A stretch of DNA of 64,000 bases from Kalaharituber pfeilii (lineage: Eukaryota; Ascomycota; Pezizomycetes; Pezizales; Pezizaceae), in NCBI GenBank assembly GCA_015179045.1, contig WHUZ01000003.1, positions 1,798,001 through 1,862,000 of the forward strand, written 5' to 3'. Below are positions 9,410 through 21,150 of the stretch, piece after piece. Numbering within the stretch: the stretch's first letter is position 1; every line of letters begins with the position of its first letter. Under the pieces are notes generated by a model. It made no database searches, was not told where the DNA came from, and saw only the letters and a list, made by a program, of their open reading frames with translations. A program made the translations under genes and the position numbers.

Positions 9410-12400
9410 TCATATCACATACAACCAACCATACCCGCGCATACCGCTCCTTCTAAAATTCCTCTTCTTCTTACAATTATACACAGCGCTATGACGAATT
9501 CCCCTTAATGCCAGAATGTACTATACATATGTATTGCATACCACAAAAAAGTTTATACAATACCATTAATTTGAGGCCATCACAAAATTACATGCTGGCG
9601 CAACTTGAGCCGGGTTCTCCAAGTTAGGTGGAAATGGCGGCAGATGCTAACCCGATCCCGTACATAAGCCGTTATGTTAAACGTTGTTGTTGTTTTCGAG
9701 CTATGATATCCTATACTAGTAGACAAAAGCTTCCTTCTACAATTTCCTCAGTGCTGTTGTTTCTGGGATTAGATTACTGTCCATCGTTGGAAAAAACGCT
9801 GCGAAGATGTGCCAACCGTCTTGCTTTCCAGGCAACACTTACAAATACAAAAACCAAGAAGGAGCTTAGAACTTGTCTAGGGAGATAGATATATCCATTC
9901 CTATTTTCCCCAAAGATCAGCATGGGACATCTCGAGCGCCCTGTGGAGAGGTTAGCTCGATATTAAACAATTATCCCTTAATATAGTATCAACAGCCCTG
10001 AATCATAGGGCCTCCAGAGAAAAAAAGCTGGCTAAACTCCCCAGCCTTCCATTTGTATCACTCCCTCACTCATCAAACCGTCCGGTAAAAAAGACCTTTA
10101 CAATCAAAACTTTATCGATTTGCAAAAATTTTGGCATAAAGAACATTCAACCTCCTCGGTCGCAAGAACCGAGGAGGAGAGGGGAGGAGGGGGGGGGGGG
10201 GGGGCAAGCTTGGTAACATATCCTACGCTTCTTTTTGTGGATATAAGGGCTAAGGAAAAATCAACAAGCACCATCATTTGCGTATGTATTAAAGTGTTTT
10301 GTTTTCGAGTAAGGTAAGCCTTGTGCCTCGTTCTCCCCCGTCCCAATAAGCCCCCTGCATACGAATCGATCGTCTCACATTTCTAGACACAGACAAGGGG
10401 GTGGAAGTAAGAAAAGAGACAGGAAAGGAAGAAAAGGGAACGGAAGGGGAGTAGGTATGCAGGTAGGTAAGTTCAGCCTACGGCTCCGATAACGGCGACC
10501 ATAGGTAATTCCAAATTCAGTTGCTAGTAAGGGAGGCCATGTACTTGCGCCTGTATCTGGAGTATGGGACTAGAGTGTGTGCACGATTGATTAGGTAAAT
10601 TGCAGGAGTGACAGCATCTAATGCAAGGTTAGTAGTAAGTAACTTTACTCGAATCGCATGACACCGATATGACATCTAGATCCATCAAAAGGAACGAAGC
10701 TGTATGGACATTCAGTAGAGCGGACATGCCATAAGCGATCTGGGGATTGGCATTGTAGTCTTGAGCAAGATATGATGGATATTGGAACTAGGGAGCTTAG
10801 ACTGGAAATATATAGAATAGATAAAAAGGTGCCATGGCATCAGAAGGCTGTTTTTTTCTCGTACCTGGCCAGACCTCATTGTTGTTGTAGATAGTAGTGA
10901 AGGAGGAAGAAACCAATGCTAAGCTGTCATACTGCCCCCCTAGTTCGGTTGTTGCATGTCCGTCGGTTTATTAGAACTCTTACTGCAAATCATGTACGTT
11001 GTTATCCTTAACAAAATGAACCATAATGGTCTGCACCACAAAGGAAGATCCAATTGGTCTCGGGAGATGAGTGTGTTGTTTAACCTTTCATCGGCGCAAA
11101 GTAAATTGCCTAAAAGTGGATATATACCTGAATTTAGGCAACTGTCAGGGTTTCGCGAATCGGATCATTCAGCCCTACCGTTTTGCTTTTTCCACCTCCC
11201 CCCCCCCCTTCAAGCGCCAAAACCAGACTAATTCGCAACATGTCGGGGATGCTAATATGCCGCAAAATGTAGGTTACAGCCAACCAGGACAGGTTGACGA
11301 ATCCAATTATGCATCAACACATTACCTGTCCTGGACAAATCAACGTGAGTCGGAAATATATACCATAAGGAAACCAAAGTACTCTACATGGCATCTCCAC
11401 AAATTGGTTGGAAAGGACAAGGGTGACAGTAGGTCCCCTTCTAAGTGAAATAGGCAAGGCACCCAAGGTGCGAAAGAAAGGTCTCCACACTCCACACTGC
11501 TATTTGACAACTGCAGCTCATGGAGAGCGGATGTGCCTCACGCTTACTTTGCGTATTGCAGTGATGGCTTATGCATGGCCGAGAGAAGTTATGGTGCAGG
11601 ATGATGTCTGCATGGGCTGTGCGCTCTGCATTGGTGAGTATTTTGCAAGACATTAATTCTGCACTCTACCGGATCGCTAAGTCATCGTAAAGGTAAAGGA
11701 TCAGTAAGGCTGTTCTCAAATAGTTCGCATGAGGAGGATGTTGGACGTCAAGAGTGAAGTGCGCCTTATCGTGGCTGGTTAGAGCAAAATGATTCAGCAC
11801 CGTCAGGCCCGCCGTTGCATCTGTTACAGCCCCACTAGGTAACGACATCGAGCAGAGATGTTCATATGCTCAGTTCAGCAGCATACCTAATCAGCATGCA
11901 GTGCTAAGCCCGAGTCTTGGAGTTTCTAGAGAACCTATGTGCATGGGAGCGATGCAGGGTATAGAATTTGCCGATGCATGGCTGGTAAGGCCGAGTGGTC
12001 ATTAAAGCTGAAGGATAAGTACTGTAGTGCTTGGGCTCCAAGGGACATCAAGTTGTTGGTTGCTCACCCTGGTTCCCTCTCTGTCCGAGTCTGTCGCCGT
12101 TGCCCTCAAGCTGATGTATGCTAAACCCTGGATCGACAGGTTCTTGTATTCTTCCGGTCAAGCTGCTTCGCAAGGACCATCAAAGTGGACTGATTCTGTT
12201 AGTGAGCTGCTGTACTGCAATCGAGCTTGATCTCGGTTCGAAATAGGCTCTGTCTTAAGATTTAGCACTGGTAGGGGCAGGAAATGGTGCACGTGCTGGC
12301 AGTCCATTGCTGAGGACAGGGCCGAGGAAGGATAGCAGCCGAAGCGTGCAATACTCTGCTGCAGCAGCACGCTCTGTTGCTCTGTTGCTCTGTTGCTCTG

Positions 12401-14237
12401 TTGCCTGAGACTGTTTGGGTGTGATGGCTGCATGAGGGGGAGGGGCGAGAGGGCGATTAATGAGGGGAGATAAGAGGTGTCGGGATGCTGTAGATGTGCG
12501 GGGGGGGGGGGGGGGGGGTGCCGTCACAGTGCGCCCGGCAGGCACGGCGCGAGACGGCGGGGCTGCCTGCTGCTGCTGCTGCTGCTGCTGTCTGCCTAGG
12601 CTGCGGTTCGGGAGGCCAGTACGCTCCCGCAATTATTTCGCTCGTGGTGGCTTATGAGGTGTGGAGAACGCATGAGCCTGCGCCAGTGTGCGCTCCGTTG
12701 GGGTCCACACGCTGTTGGCACGGCCAGCCGCCCGCCACTGAGCAACTCAACGTCCCGGCCAGAGTCTGCCCAGTGTCGATATACAAGTATCCTCCTGCTC
12801 CTCGCTCGCGCCGTGCGCTGTTCTGCTGGCCGCACCCTACAGCCCCTCCCCGCCCGTCACCACAAATCGCAGGCAAGCCCAGCCGGCCAACGTGCTGCTG
12901 CCGCTGCCGCTGCTTCTTGCGCGCTTCCCCTCATCGCTGAAACGGCCAGCGGCGGCTCGCCCACTGCGGTGCCGTCCTGTTGCAGCGTGCTCGTGCTGCA
13001 GCCCTTCCCCCGTCCTCTCATACGGCCCCCTCCGCGCCCAGTCAGCACCCCTCCCGTGCGCCCCCGCCGACGCCCCTCCCTGATCGCAATCGTCTCACCC
13101 CACCCCGCGCACCCCTCCCCCTCCCCCTCCCCCTCCCCCTCCAACCCCCAAACCCCCCCCCCCCCCCCCCACCACCCCCCCCCCCCCAACGAAGGTTCGC
13201 AGGCAGGCTGATCGTGCTCCATCACCTACCTGGAGCTGCCGCCATAATTTTGATCTGCTCCCCTTTCTCTCCGCCATATCACACGCCAGCTCCTCGATTG
13301 TCGAGGCCCTTGATCTCACGAAGAGCAAGGGAAAGAGGGAGAAAAATAAAATAAGATAAATTTTACAGCCCGTCTGCCTCGCGCACCGCTGTCGCGGTAC
13401 CTTTTTCTTTACCCCTCCCCGACCACTTTCTTAGACCTTGATCAACCCAAGCTTTTTTACTTCTCCTGGCTTCATTGGGGCTGTGCACCCCCCCGCGAAC
13501 GAACTTCCTTCCACGCACCGAACGTCGTTTAGAAGCAATTCAAACGATCAGGTACCCGTCCCCATCTAGTCACGTTTTCTCTCTCCCCTGGCAAGTTATT
13601 TTTATTTTTAAGTTTTTTTCGTTACTAACTTTGGACGCCTTTTTTAAGCAGCGTCTCTTCCGTTTTGCATCATTACTCCCCACCCTAGTTACCGGAGCAG
13701 TACAACTGAAAAGCATACGCAAACTACACTCAGCGAGGCAATTGTCCCGCCAGGTGGATAAGCCCTTATAAGGAAATTGTCTCTTTATTGTGTTTGGTCT
13801 ACACCTTCCAGTTTCTTGATTGGTTGCCCCTTTGGGTTTAGATTGAGAAGCCCAATCTAGCTCTCACCGCTGCCTTCATCATTCCTTTTTTTGCACAAGA
13901 AGAGAATTGAAAAGGAGAGGCGCTTGTGGGTCCCGCATCAGCTGTCACGATAAGCACCCAAAGCAACCCCACCCCCAGAATCTAGCGATAAGCGCATCTG
14001 GGGAAGGCCACGCAATAGCGGATTGTTCCAAGGAAACGAAACAAAAATAGGATAAACCGGGACGGCTGAGCCTCCGTCGAGCACATTAACCGAAAGCGAA
14101 GCTTCCATCAGTGTTCCTAAGCAGGGTTGAGTTACTTGGTCGCTGCGCACAAGCAAGGCGCGTTTAACTTCACAAAACGAAAAATCCCAAATTTATCATC
14201 TGCATTTTGAACAAAATTCTTGGAAGCTTGCGCGGAC
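9410..14237. other. Gene-poor interval and crz1 upstream region
   Basis: No gene was recognised over 4.8 kb. About 9.4-12.2 kb is ordinary-composition DNA with short unsupported frames. A short frame near 11220-11345 (NMPQNVGYSQPGQVDESN) looks protein-like but matches nothing recognised. 12.37-13.20 kb is GC-rich low complexity: four 8-bp GCTCTGTT units (12371-12402), a 19-G run (12500-12518), a CTG run (about 12570-12591) and C-runs near 13147-13187. 13.3-14.2 kb is CT-rich and likely holds the crz1 promoter and a long 5' leader. Confidence 0.65.
12371..12402. repeat. Tandem repeat, four copies of GCTCTGTT
   Basis: Four perfect 8-bp units in direct tandem array within the upstream region of crz1. 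Minisatellite-like, with no coding role visible. Confidence 0.9.
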
Positions 14238-16298
14238 ATGTCATCCTCCCGTCAGCATAACGATGAAGGGATGCCGTCAGATTCTCTAAATCCGCACGAC
14301 CACGAGGTGCACAATGACGGGACCTTTAATCCAGCGTTTTTAAACCAACCATCATTTGGGCAAGGGCAAAATTACATGCAGAACTTTCCCTATTCTGGGG
14401 ATTTCAACAGTCCTACTCAGGCAGGCATACATTCCAACCGATCCCCACACGCTTTTTCTGGAGGAAGCAATTTCCACCAGCCAGGCGGGTTCGACTTCCA
14501 ACTGTTTGGAAATCAGGAGCCTCCTCAGCATATAAACCCGGCAATATTCGAGCAGTCACCAGGAAACCAAGGCATTGATCCTTCCACCTTGATGCAATCA
14601 CATCATTCTCCGACGATCCAAAATATTCATCCAGGGCTTCAGACGCTCAATTCTAGTGTGGATTATAGTAACTGGGAAAACGTCCTTGGTAATCCATCAT
14701 TCCAAACACATCGACCTCCTGCTTCCGAGCGATCTGATATTTCCTCTGCTGCTGCAAGTCCTTTTATTCAGAACCGGGATTTCCCAGAGCAACATAGCCC
14801 TCTTCTAATGGGCGAGTTGCTTCACAGCGACCCTTCTTTTGGACTGGAAGCGTTTACACTTTCTGAATCTGTCCATCATACGCCGGCACATTCTCCACGA
14901 ATATCCCCCTCGCCAGGCGCACAGTCTGGTGCAAATTCTCCGTACTTACTACCCCAGGATATGGGATTTCCAGCATACAGTCAGCCTCAGAATATTGCAC
15001 TCATGGCCCCGCCTTCGTTACCATTGGATGCAATGAACGAACAAAGAAACAGGTCAAATAACAGCAATGAGCCTATGCAAGTGACAGGTCCGCAGATTCA
15101 GATAGAATTCGCACCTCCACAGAGGCAACCTACTTTTCCAGGGAAGCCAGGCTTCCAGCCCAATGAAGACGCATTGTCTCCTCCACCAAAATGTGTGTAC
15201 ATTCATTAATATTGATGTTGAGGTATGAGCGAGAGCTAATTACTTTCCTTCCATATAGCCCCGAAAGCAAGACAGCGGTCTGTTTCCGACCCATATGCTT
15301 CACATACAGGGCGACAAGGGTCGAGACCCGAAGGGCAGAGGGGACAGTCACGGCATGAAAGACGGAATTCACTTTCACCTTCGGACGCGCCAATTGGCTC
15401 CCCGAGCTCGGTCGCTTCGTCGGTGGCTTCGTCGGCCTCGAGTGGTAAGCTCTCGAGGAGGGTCTCGGCACCTCCACTCCCAGGGCTGGAAAGAGATAAG
15501 ATGCTTGGGCTTGCAAAGGGACCGAGCTACACTGGGGCGCCTGGGGGCGATTCGAAAAGGTTGCAAAAGCACCCAGCGACGTTCCAGTGTAATTTGTGCC
15601 CGAAAAGGTTCACAAGGGCGTATAATTTGCGCTCCCATTTACGGACGCACACGGACGAAAGACCATTTGTATGTTCAATTTGCGGGAAAGCGTTTGCAAG
15701 ACAGCATGATAGGAAGCGGCATGAGGGGCTGCATAGTGGGGAGAAGAAGTTTATATGTAGAGGCCAATTGAAGGCGGGCGGGACGTGGGGTTGCGGAAGA
15801 CGCTTTGCGAGAGCGGACGCGCTGGGGCGGCATTTTAGGAGTGAGGCGGGGAGGATATGTATTCGGCCGCTGTTGGATGAGGAGAATGCTGAGCAATCAA
15901 GAGCGGCAGCAGAGCAGGCAGCCGCGGCGCAGGGGATGAGAATGCATTTCCCGCCAGGCCACCAGCAGAATCCGTTGATGGGAATGGGACTCCCGTCGCA
16001 TGGGGGAGGGATGTTGGTCGGCGGACCAGGAGGGATTGTGTTGCCGACAGCACTGTTACAGCAATATCCGACGCTGGCGACTATCGACTGGGATGCTGGT
16101 GGTGGGGGAGGAGGAGCCATGTCGGGAACGGAAAATAGCGGGAGGAGTAGTTTTGATGCGAGCGCGGAGGAGTGGGATGAGGATGAAGATGAATTTATCA
16201 GCGGGGGGAGCCATAGGAGTAGTTTTGAGGGGGGGGAGAGGCCAGGGTGGGTGAATGATTCGGGGATAAAGATGGAGATGTGGAGTACGCCCGAATGA
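14238..16298 (+). CDS. crz1: Calcineurin-responsive C2H2 zinc-finger transcription factor (Crz1/CrzA)
   Basis: Two exons, 14238-15192 and 15259-16298, with a 66-bp intron; 664 residues. Crz1 is dephosphorylated by calcineurin after a calcium rise and enters the nucleus to activate stress and cell-wall genes. Residues 1-320 are disordered and Ser/Pro/Gln/Asn-rich with SP clusters ([14 protein letters not shown]). PQIQIE at 285-290 fits the calcineurin docking motif PxIxIT. The DNA-binding part is C2H2 finger 1 (C429, C432, H445, H449), finger 2 (C457, C460, H473, H477) and a degenerate third finger through [20 protein letters not shown], the Crz1 signature. The tail is Gly- then Asp/Glu-rich. 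The first in-frame ATG is at 14238; the open frame extends upstream only to a TTG. It converges on chorismate synthase. Confidence 0.95.
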
Positions 16299-17882
16299 GC
16301 CGGGAGGAGCGGCAGTCAAGTGGTGGGGCTGATATACTGAGACGTCATGTCTAAGTTTCGTGTACTTTGTCCGGAGAGTTTTCTTTTTTGTTTGCCTCTC
16401 TCATTGTTTTTCCCTTTTTTATTTTTTTTTTTTTTATTTTTTTATTTTATTTTATTTTATTTTTTTTTTTCGTGTGTTTGTAATGGTTGGAATATTACCA
16501 GTATTGTTTGGTTTGGTGGGGTTTTTGTCTTATATTTGGTCACGGTCGTTTTTGTGTTGGGGAAATACCTTTCGTTTGTGTTTGTTTTTCTTGTTTTGGG
16601 CGATGTGGGTATATTTTTGGTTTTTTTGTTAACTTTTTTTTTTCTTTTTTTGGGTACGTGATTACATGGTGATATAGTACCAGTTCAGAATACATACATG
16701 TACCTTACTCCCTTACTTTATGGGGGGAAGGTAGATAGTGCAAAATGCAAAACTAGACTACAGAGTACTACATACATACGAAGTCAGAATATTTTACTTG
16801 ACCAAAGACCAGAATAGTAGGAAGCGAGTGTTTCTTTTTTTCTTTCTTTCTTTCTTTTGTTTTGTTTTTGAAGCACGGGAACCGGGCGTGCTTTCTGGAA
16901 TGGGGAATGGGGAAATGGAGGGAAAAGTGGGGAAATAATAATGATAATAATAATATTTTGAAAACGGACAAGGAATCGAATTCGAATCGACTAGAAGAAT
17001 AAAGTTTCTACATATGGATATATGTGGAGGTGGGGGGGGGAATGAAAATGAAACTGCCTTCCCATCCGAGTCAGTCAACTTGAAACACGCCCATTCATTG
17101 AATCGATCGATCGATCCATTCAAAGACATTGGTGGGGGGGGGGGGAGGGGTGGCGCTACCAGGTCCGGTGTGTGGGAGATATATATATATATATATCTGT
17201 CCTGTCTATGTGTGTGTGTGTGGGTGGGTGTGTGTGTGAATGGTTTACATATAGATATAGATATATATACAGTTCAGAGTTCTGGGCACGAGAAACAATA
17301 TATCATACAGTGCATATATAAGTAACTCTGGTTACGTAAGTAGGTAGGTAGGTAGGTAGGTAGGTAGGTAAGTAGGTAGGTAGGTAGCGGGCTGCTGTTG
17401 GGATTTCAGGTAAGTACTGGGCTTGCTTATAAGGGGTGAAAGGGTGGTGATGAGTTTGGTTTGGTTTGGTTGGTTGGTTTTGTGTTGGGAATGAATAGGC
17501 ATTTTTCATTTTGTAAGTATATATGTCGGTGTGAATAGTTGGGAGATGAAAGGTTGTTTTGGAGTAGGTAGGTGGGTGGGAGGTGGGTAGAAGATGTGTT
17601 GTATGTTATGTATGTATGTATGTATGTATGTATGTTATAGAACGGCGGCAAGTGCGGTCATGTGATGGTGATGGTGATGGGGGAAAGGCTGTTTTTGGTA
17701 AAATATCAAGTGATATCTATTATTTTTTTTTTTTTTAAAGAAAAAAAAAAAGAAAAGAAAAAAGAAATGATCTAAGAGTAACGGGTACCGTTCTAAAGCA
17801 GTTTTTTTTTTTGCTTCTACAATGGCATTTCCCCCCCCCTGCAAAGCTGGCGAAATTACCCTCAACCTCAACCGTCCTCTCC
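16299..17882. other. Convergent intergenic spacer with microsatellites
   Basis: Spacer between the 3' ends of crz1 and chorismate synthase. It starts with long T-runs (16415-16470), then carries simple repeats: TA and GT runs near 17180-17235, a TAGG array at about 17336-17386, an ATGT array at about 17608-17636, and a T-run followed at once by an A-rich run at about 17723-17765 that could fold as a hairpin in RNA. It presumably contains both polyadenylation regions. No gene seen. Confidence 0.7.
17336..17386. repeat. TAGG tetranucleotide microsatellite
   Basis: About a dozen TAGG units with one interruption (TAAG). Simple sequence in the crz1-aro2 spacer. Confidence 0.9.
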
Positions 17883-19177
17883 CTACTCATCGCCATACAC
17901 CTCCCCCTCCCCCGTCTTCCCGATTCCAGTCTCAGCCTTCCCCAGCACCTCCTGCACACCCTTCCTCGCGGCCTCTCTTCCCAACTGCACCATCACCGCA
18001 TCCATCACCACCAATGCCGCCATTGCCTCCACGATCGGCACTGCTCTCGGCACCACGCATGGATCATGCCTCCCCTTCGCCGCCAGCGTCCCTTCCTGCC
18101 CGTCGTACCTCGCAGTTCTCTGCTCCTGCCCGATCGTCGCGGGGGGCTTGAACGCCACCTTGAAGAATATCGACTGCCCGTTGCTTATCCCGCCCTGGAT
18201 TCCCCCCGAGTTGTTCGTCTTTGTCGCCAACTTGCCTGTTTTTGGGTCCGGGATGAATGCGTCGTTGTGCTGGGACCCCGGGAGCTCGGTGCCGAGGAAC
18301 CCCGACCCGACCTCGAAGCCCTTGGTCGCGGGGATCGACAGCATCGCGTGCGCAAGCTTCGCCTCCAGCTTGTCGAAGCACGGCTCGCCGAGGCCCGCGG
18401 GTGGGTTCCGGATCACGCATGCAACCGTCCCACCGATGCTGTCCTTTGCGTCCCGGAACTGCGCGATCAGCGACTCCATCTCCGCGGACGTGGCGGCGTC
18501 CGGGCACCGCACGCGGGGGGACTGCGAGTCGAGCTGCTCGCGGGTCAGGGTGTTGAGGATGTGCAGGTACTCCGGGGCGACCCCCGGCCCGCGCGCGCAC
18601 GGGAGATGCACGCCCCCAACGCTGGTCACGAACGCCACGATCTCGACGCCGTGCACCGTCCGGAGGTACTTCTCCGCCACCGCCCCCGCCGCGACCCTGC
18701 CGATCGTCTCCCTGGCCGAGGACCTCCCCCCGCCGGACGACGCCTTGACGCCGTACTTGAGCAGGTACGTCCAGTCGGCGTGCGACGGCCGCGGGTAGGC
18801 GTCCATGTCGCTGTAATCGTGCGGGCGCTGGTCCTCGTTCTGCACAAGCAGCCCGATCGGTGTGCCCAGCGTGATGCCGAACTCCGTCCCGGACTGGATC
18901 TGCACGGCGTCCTTCTCGTTCCGGGGCGTCGTCAACGCAGACTGCCCTGGGCGGCGCCGGGTCAGTTGGGGCTGGATATCAGCAGCGGTGAGCGGCATGC
19001 CGGGGGGGCACCCGTCGATGATGCAGCCGACTGAGCGACAGTGGGACTCCCCGTAGCTATCCTGCACTGTTAGCCCATGTAGATCGGCGCCAATTGAGCA
19101 TTCAGGAAAGCAAAGATAGAGACGAGGGAAAAAAAAACTCACGTCGTCACCCTAAATGCGGTACCGAACGTAGACAT
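17883..19177 (-). CDS. aro2: Chorismate synthase
   Basis: Makes chorismate from 5-enolpyruvylshikimate 3-phosphate, the last step of the shikimate pathway, using reduced FMN. Two exons: 19177-19143 ([11 protein letters not shown]) and 19056-17883; the 86-bp intron must end at the second AG (GATAG) so that the join reads FRVTTYGESHC, the invariant N-terminus. Total 402 residues. Conserved blocks seen: [60 protein letters not shown] and the C-terminal [20 protein letters not shown]. Fungal enzymes often also have flavin reductase activity. The tail after residue 360 is divergent. Codons in the middle are very GC-rich, which creates a long open frame on the opposite strand. Confidence 0.96.
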
Positions 19178-19499
19178 GGCGGCTGTACTTGATAGCTGTT
19201 ATATATCACGAGTATAATTCCCTCTCTCTATGCTCTGTCTCTTTCTAGACCGCTCCACAACCTTCTCAATTCCCAAAACCGAAAAAACTAAAACCCAATT
19301 CTCGAACTTGAGGGGGTACGAGAAATCGTTTTAGAAAAACCCTAGAAAACGGGAAACTTATGTTTTTCCCCCCCACTTCCTTGCTATCCTTGCAAATTGT
19401 GTTTGTTGGAAAAAATGTAAACTTGCGTTTGCGTTTTTAAGGTTTTGTACTTTTTTGCAGAAAAGTTGGGTTTGCTCTTTCCCCTCCACACCACACACA

Positions 19500-19506
19500 T
19501 GACTCA
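19500..19506. promoter_or_regulatory. Gcn4/CPC1-type site (TGACTCA) upstream of aro2
   Basis: A perfect core bZIP site about 320 bp before the aro2 start at 19177. Two more identical 7-mers lie at 19867-19873 and 20221-20227. In fungi, aromatic amino-acid genes are induced by Gcn4/CPC1 under cross-pathway control, so the placement fits; binding is inferred. Confidence 0.5.
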
Positions 19507-21050
19507 ATTTTCCCTCTACTTGTATCATAAATTAGCGGGGAAAGTACAGTACCCCCCCCCCTTATCGATAAATCTAAAGAAAGGGCTTTGCTTGGCGAAA
19601 TATGTTGTACATATCAGGCGATTGCGAATTGTGCACCCGGTTCTCACTTTTGCAACTTCAATGAGGAAGAAGGAGGTTCAGCGACGAGAGCTGGGTATAA
19701 TAGGTACGAGAGCATAACGAGAAACGCTCTCATCAGCTTTGTACTGCATGCAGGTTCAAATTGCGTATTGTTCGTTGACATAACAGAGTTTTATTACATA
19801 AGTATCACGTGATTTATGTCCCACACAATAACATTATAAGAACTTATGATTTCTAATTAGCACATGTGACTCACTGCAGTGGGATGCCGCGAGGTAGCTA
19901 CTCTCTCAAAGAGACAAAAGCCCCTCTGTACTTCTTATAACGCACGGAACATGGTAATTTTAAGCTCGGAGAATTTCCTCTCACGACTCCCTGCCTCGCC
20001 GCCCTTTTTGCCTCTGTACCATGAACTCCCGCTGGGGAATTCGTTTGCCTGTCTCCCTACCGTTAACTTCTTGAAACTAATTGATTAACGATATCTGAGT
20101 ATTTATAGAAGAAAGCGTAGGCTCAACAGTTCTCCGACCTGCCTAATGGTCTTAGAAAACTATCTGCTCTGGTAGTTCATGTGTGGTACTACAATGTTAG
20201 CAACTCGTAAACAAACAGTCTGACTCAGTTTTCGCCAGGTCTACGCATGGAGAGCTCTCCGCCTCCTCTTTCGAATTGAAATGCATTAGACCTGTACTTT
20301 GCCAACAAGCAAATTTTGGGCGAGTGATTGGCGTAATACATCGTCCGTATTTATCTGCTTTGTGACCCTATCTCTCTACTGGCGTCCTTAACGCTGACAG
20401 TTCCAGCCCCCAGCTCTCCTCCAACCTCCACCTGTAAATCGGTATTGAGAATTAGGAATTCAAAGCGTGATTATTGCCACTGGGGCAGCCTCTTTACCGA
20501 CTGTCGCGAGAAATGGACTGGAGAGTTAGCGAATTCTATGTGCATGCGTTCAATATCTAAATACTGGTGTTGTAATACGCTCGATGCAAAGATTTTGGAC
20601 ACTGTGTTGATAGCTGCGGTTGTAAAAGGTCAACATTCTGTGAATTGTTGCTAGCTGGTATAAGATGAAAGAATTGCCGAGATAGCAATAAGTAGCAAGA
20701 TCATCGAAAGCCAACAGTCAGGTGGTGGGACTGTCACAAGCCCAGTAAAGTACTAGAGTAGAGATAAGCAGACCAAGCCTTTTGTCAGCTGAGCTACACT
20801 AGTTCGCCATCTGCAAGTCTGGAAAAACCACAATCAAAACGACTCCGGCAGTCGCCTGCGCAGTTACCGAATTAGTCTCATTTCCCTTATCAATCGGCCA
20901 TCTTTTCAATTCTCGTCATTGATTGAACTAATCGAATTGTCACGGGGCATGAAAGATAGGGTCTTTTGCCCATAAACAGGCCGCAAGGGCGGAGACGAGC
21001 GGGCTGCTAAGGGAACTACTGCAAACTTCTTTTGTACAGATGGCGTTCAA

Positions 21051-21150
21051 GAAAGTGAGTGACCCGGCAATAAGTAATCTACATCTCAAACTGGTAAATA
21101 CCGGAGTCATCGATGACGACAGATCAGTTACTGCCGGGTCGCTTACTTCG
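21051..21150. repeat. Imperfect inverted repeat, 30-bp arms
   Basis: Arms 21051-21080 and 21121-21150 pair at most positions, including an identical GACCCGGCA core, around a 40-bp loop. It could be a small foldback element or transposon relic. No target-site duplication is obvious. Confidence 0.55.

Noticed and set aside
11071..11448. 125-codon frame with a protein-like NMPQNVGYSQPGQVDESN stretch
   Set aside because: No family recognised, no clear partner exons; kept only as a remark in the intergenic entry.
11965..12050. tRNA-like A-box (GGCCGAGTGGTC) near 11982
   Set aside because: No B-box (GTTCRANNC) at the right distance and no acceptor stem; cloverleaf cannot be drawn.
12255..13354. 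Overlapping Pro/Ala/Gly-rich frames upstream of crz1
   Set aside because: They run through G- and C-homopolymers and CTG repeats and lack conserved blocks; open only because the DNA is GC-rich.
17811..19034. 407-codon open frame on the plus strand opposite chorismate synthase
   Set aside because: It starts at TTG, is Arg/Ala/Pro low complexity, and lies exactly antisense to a well-conserved enzyme with GC-rich third codon positions, which removes stops from this frame.
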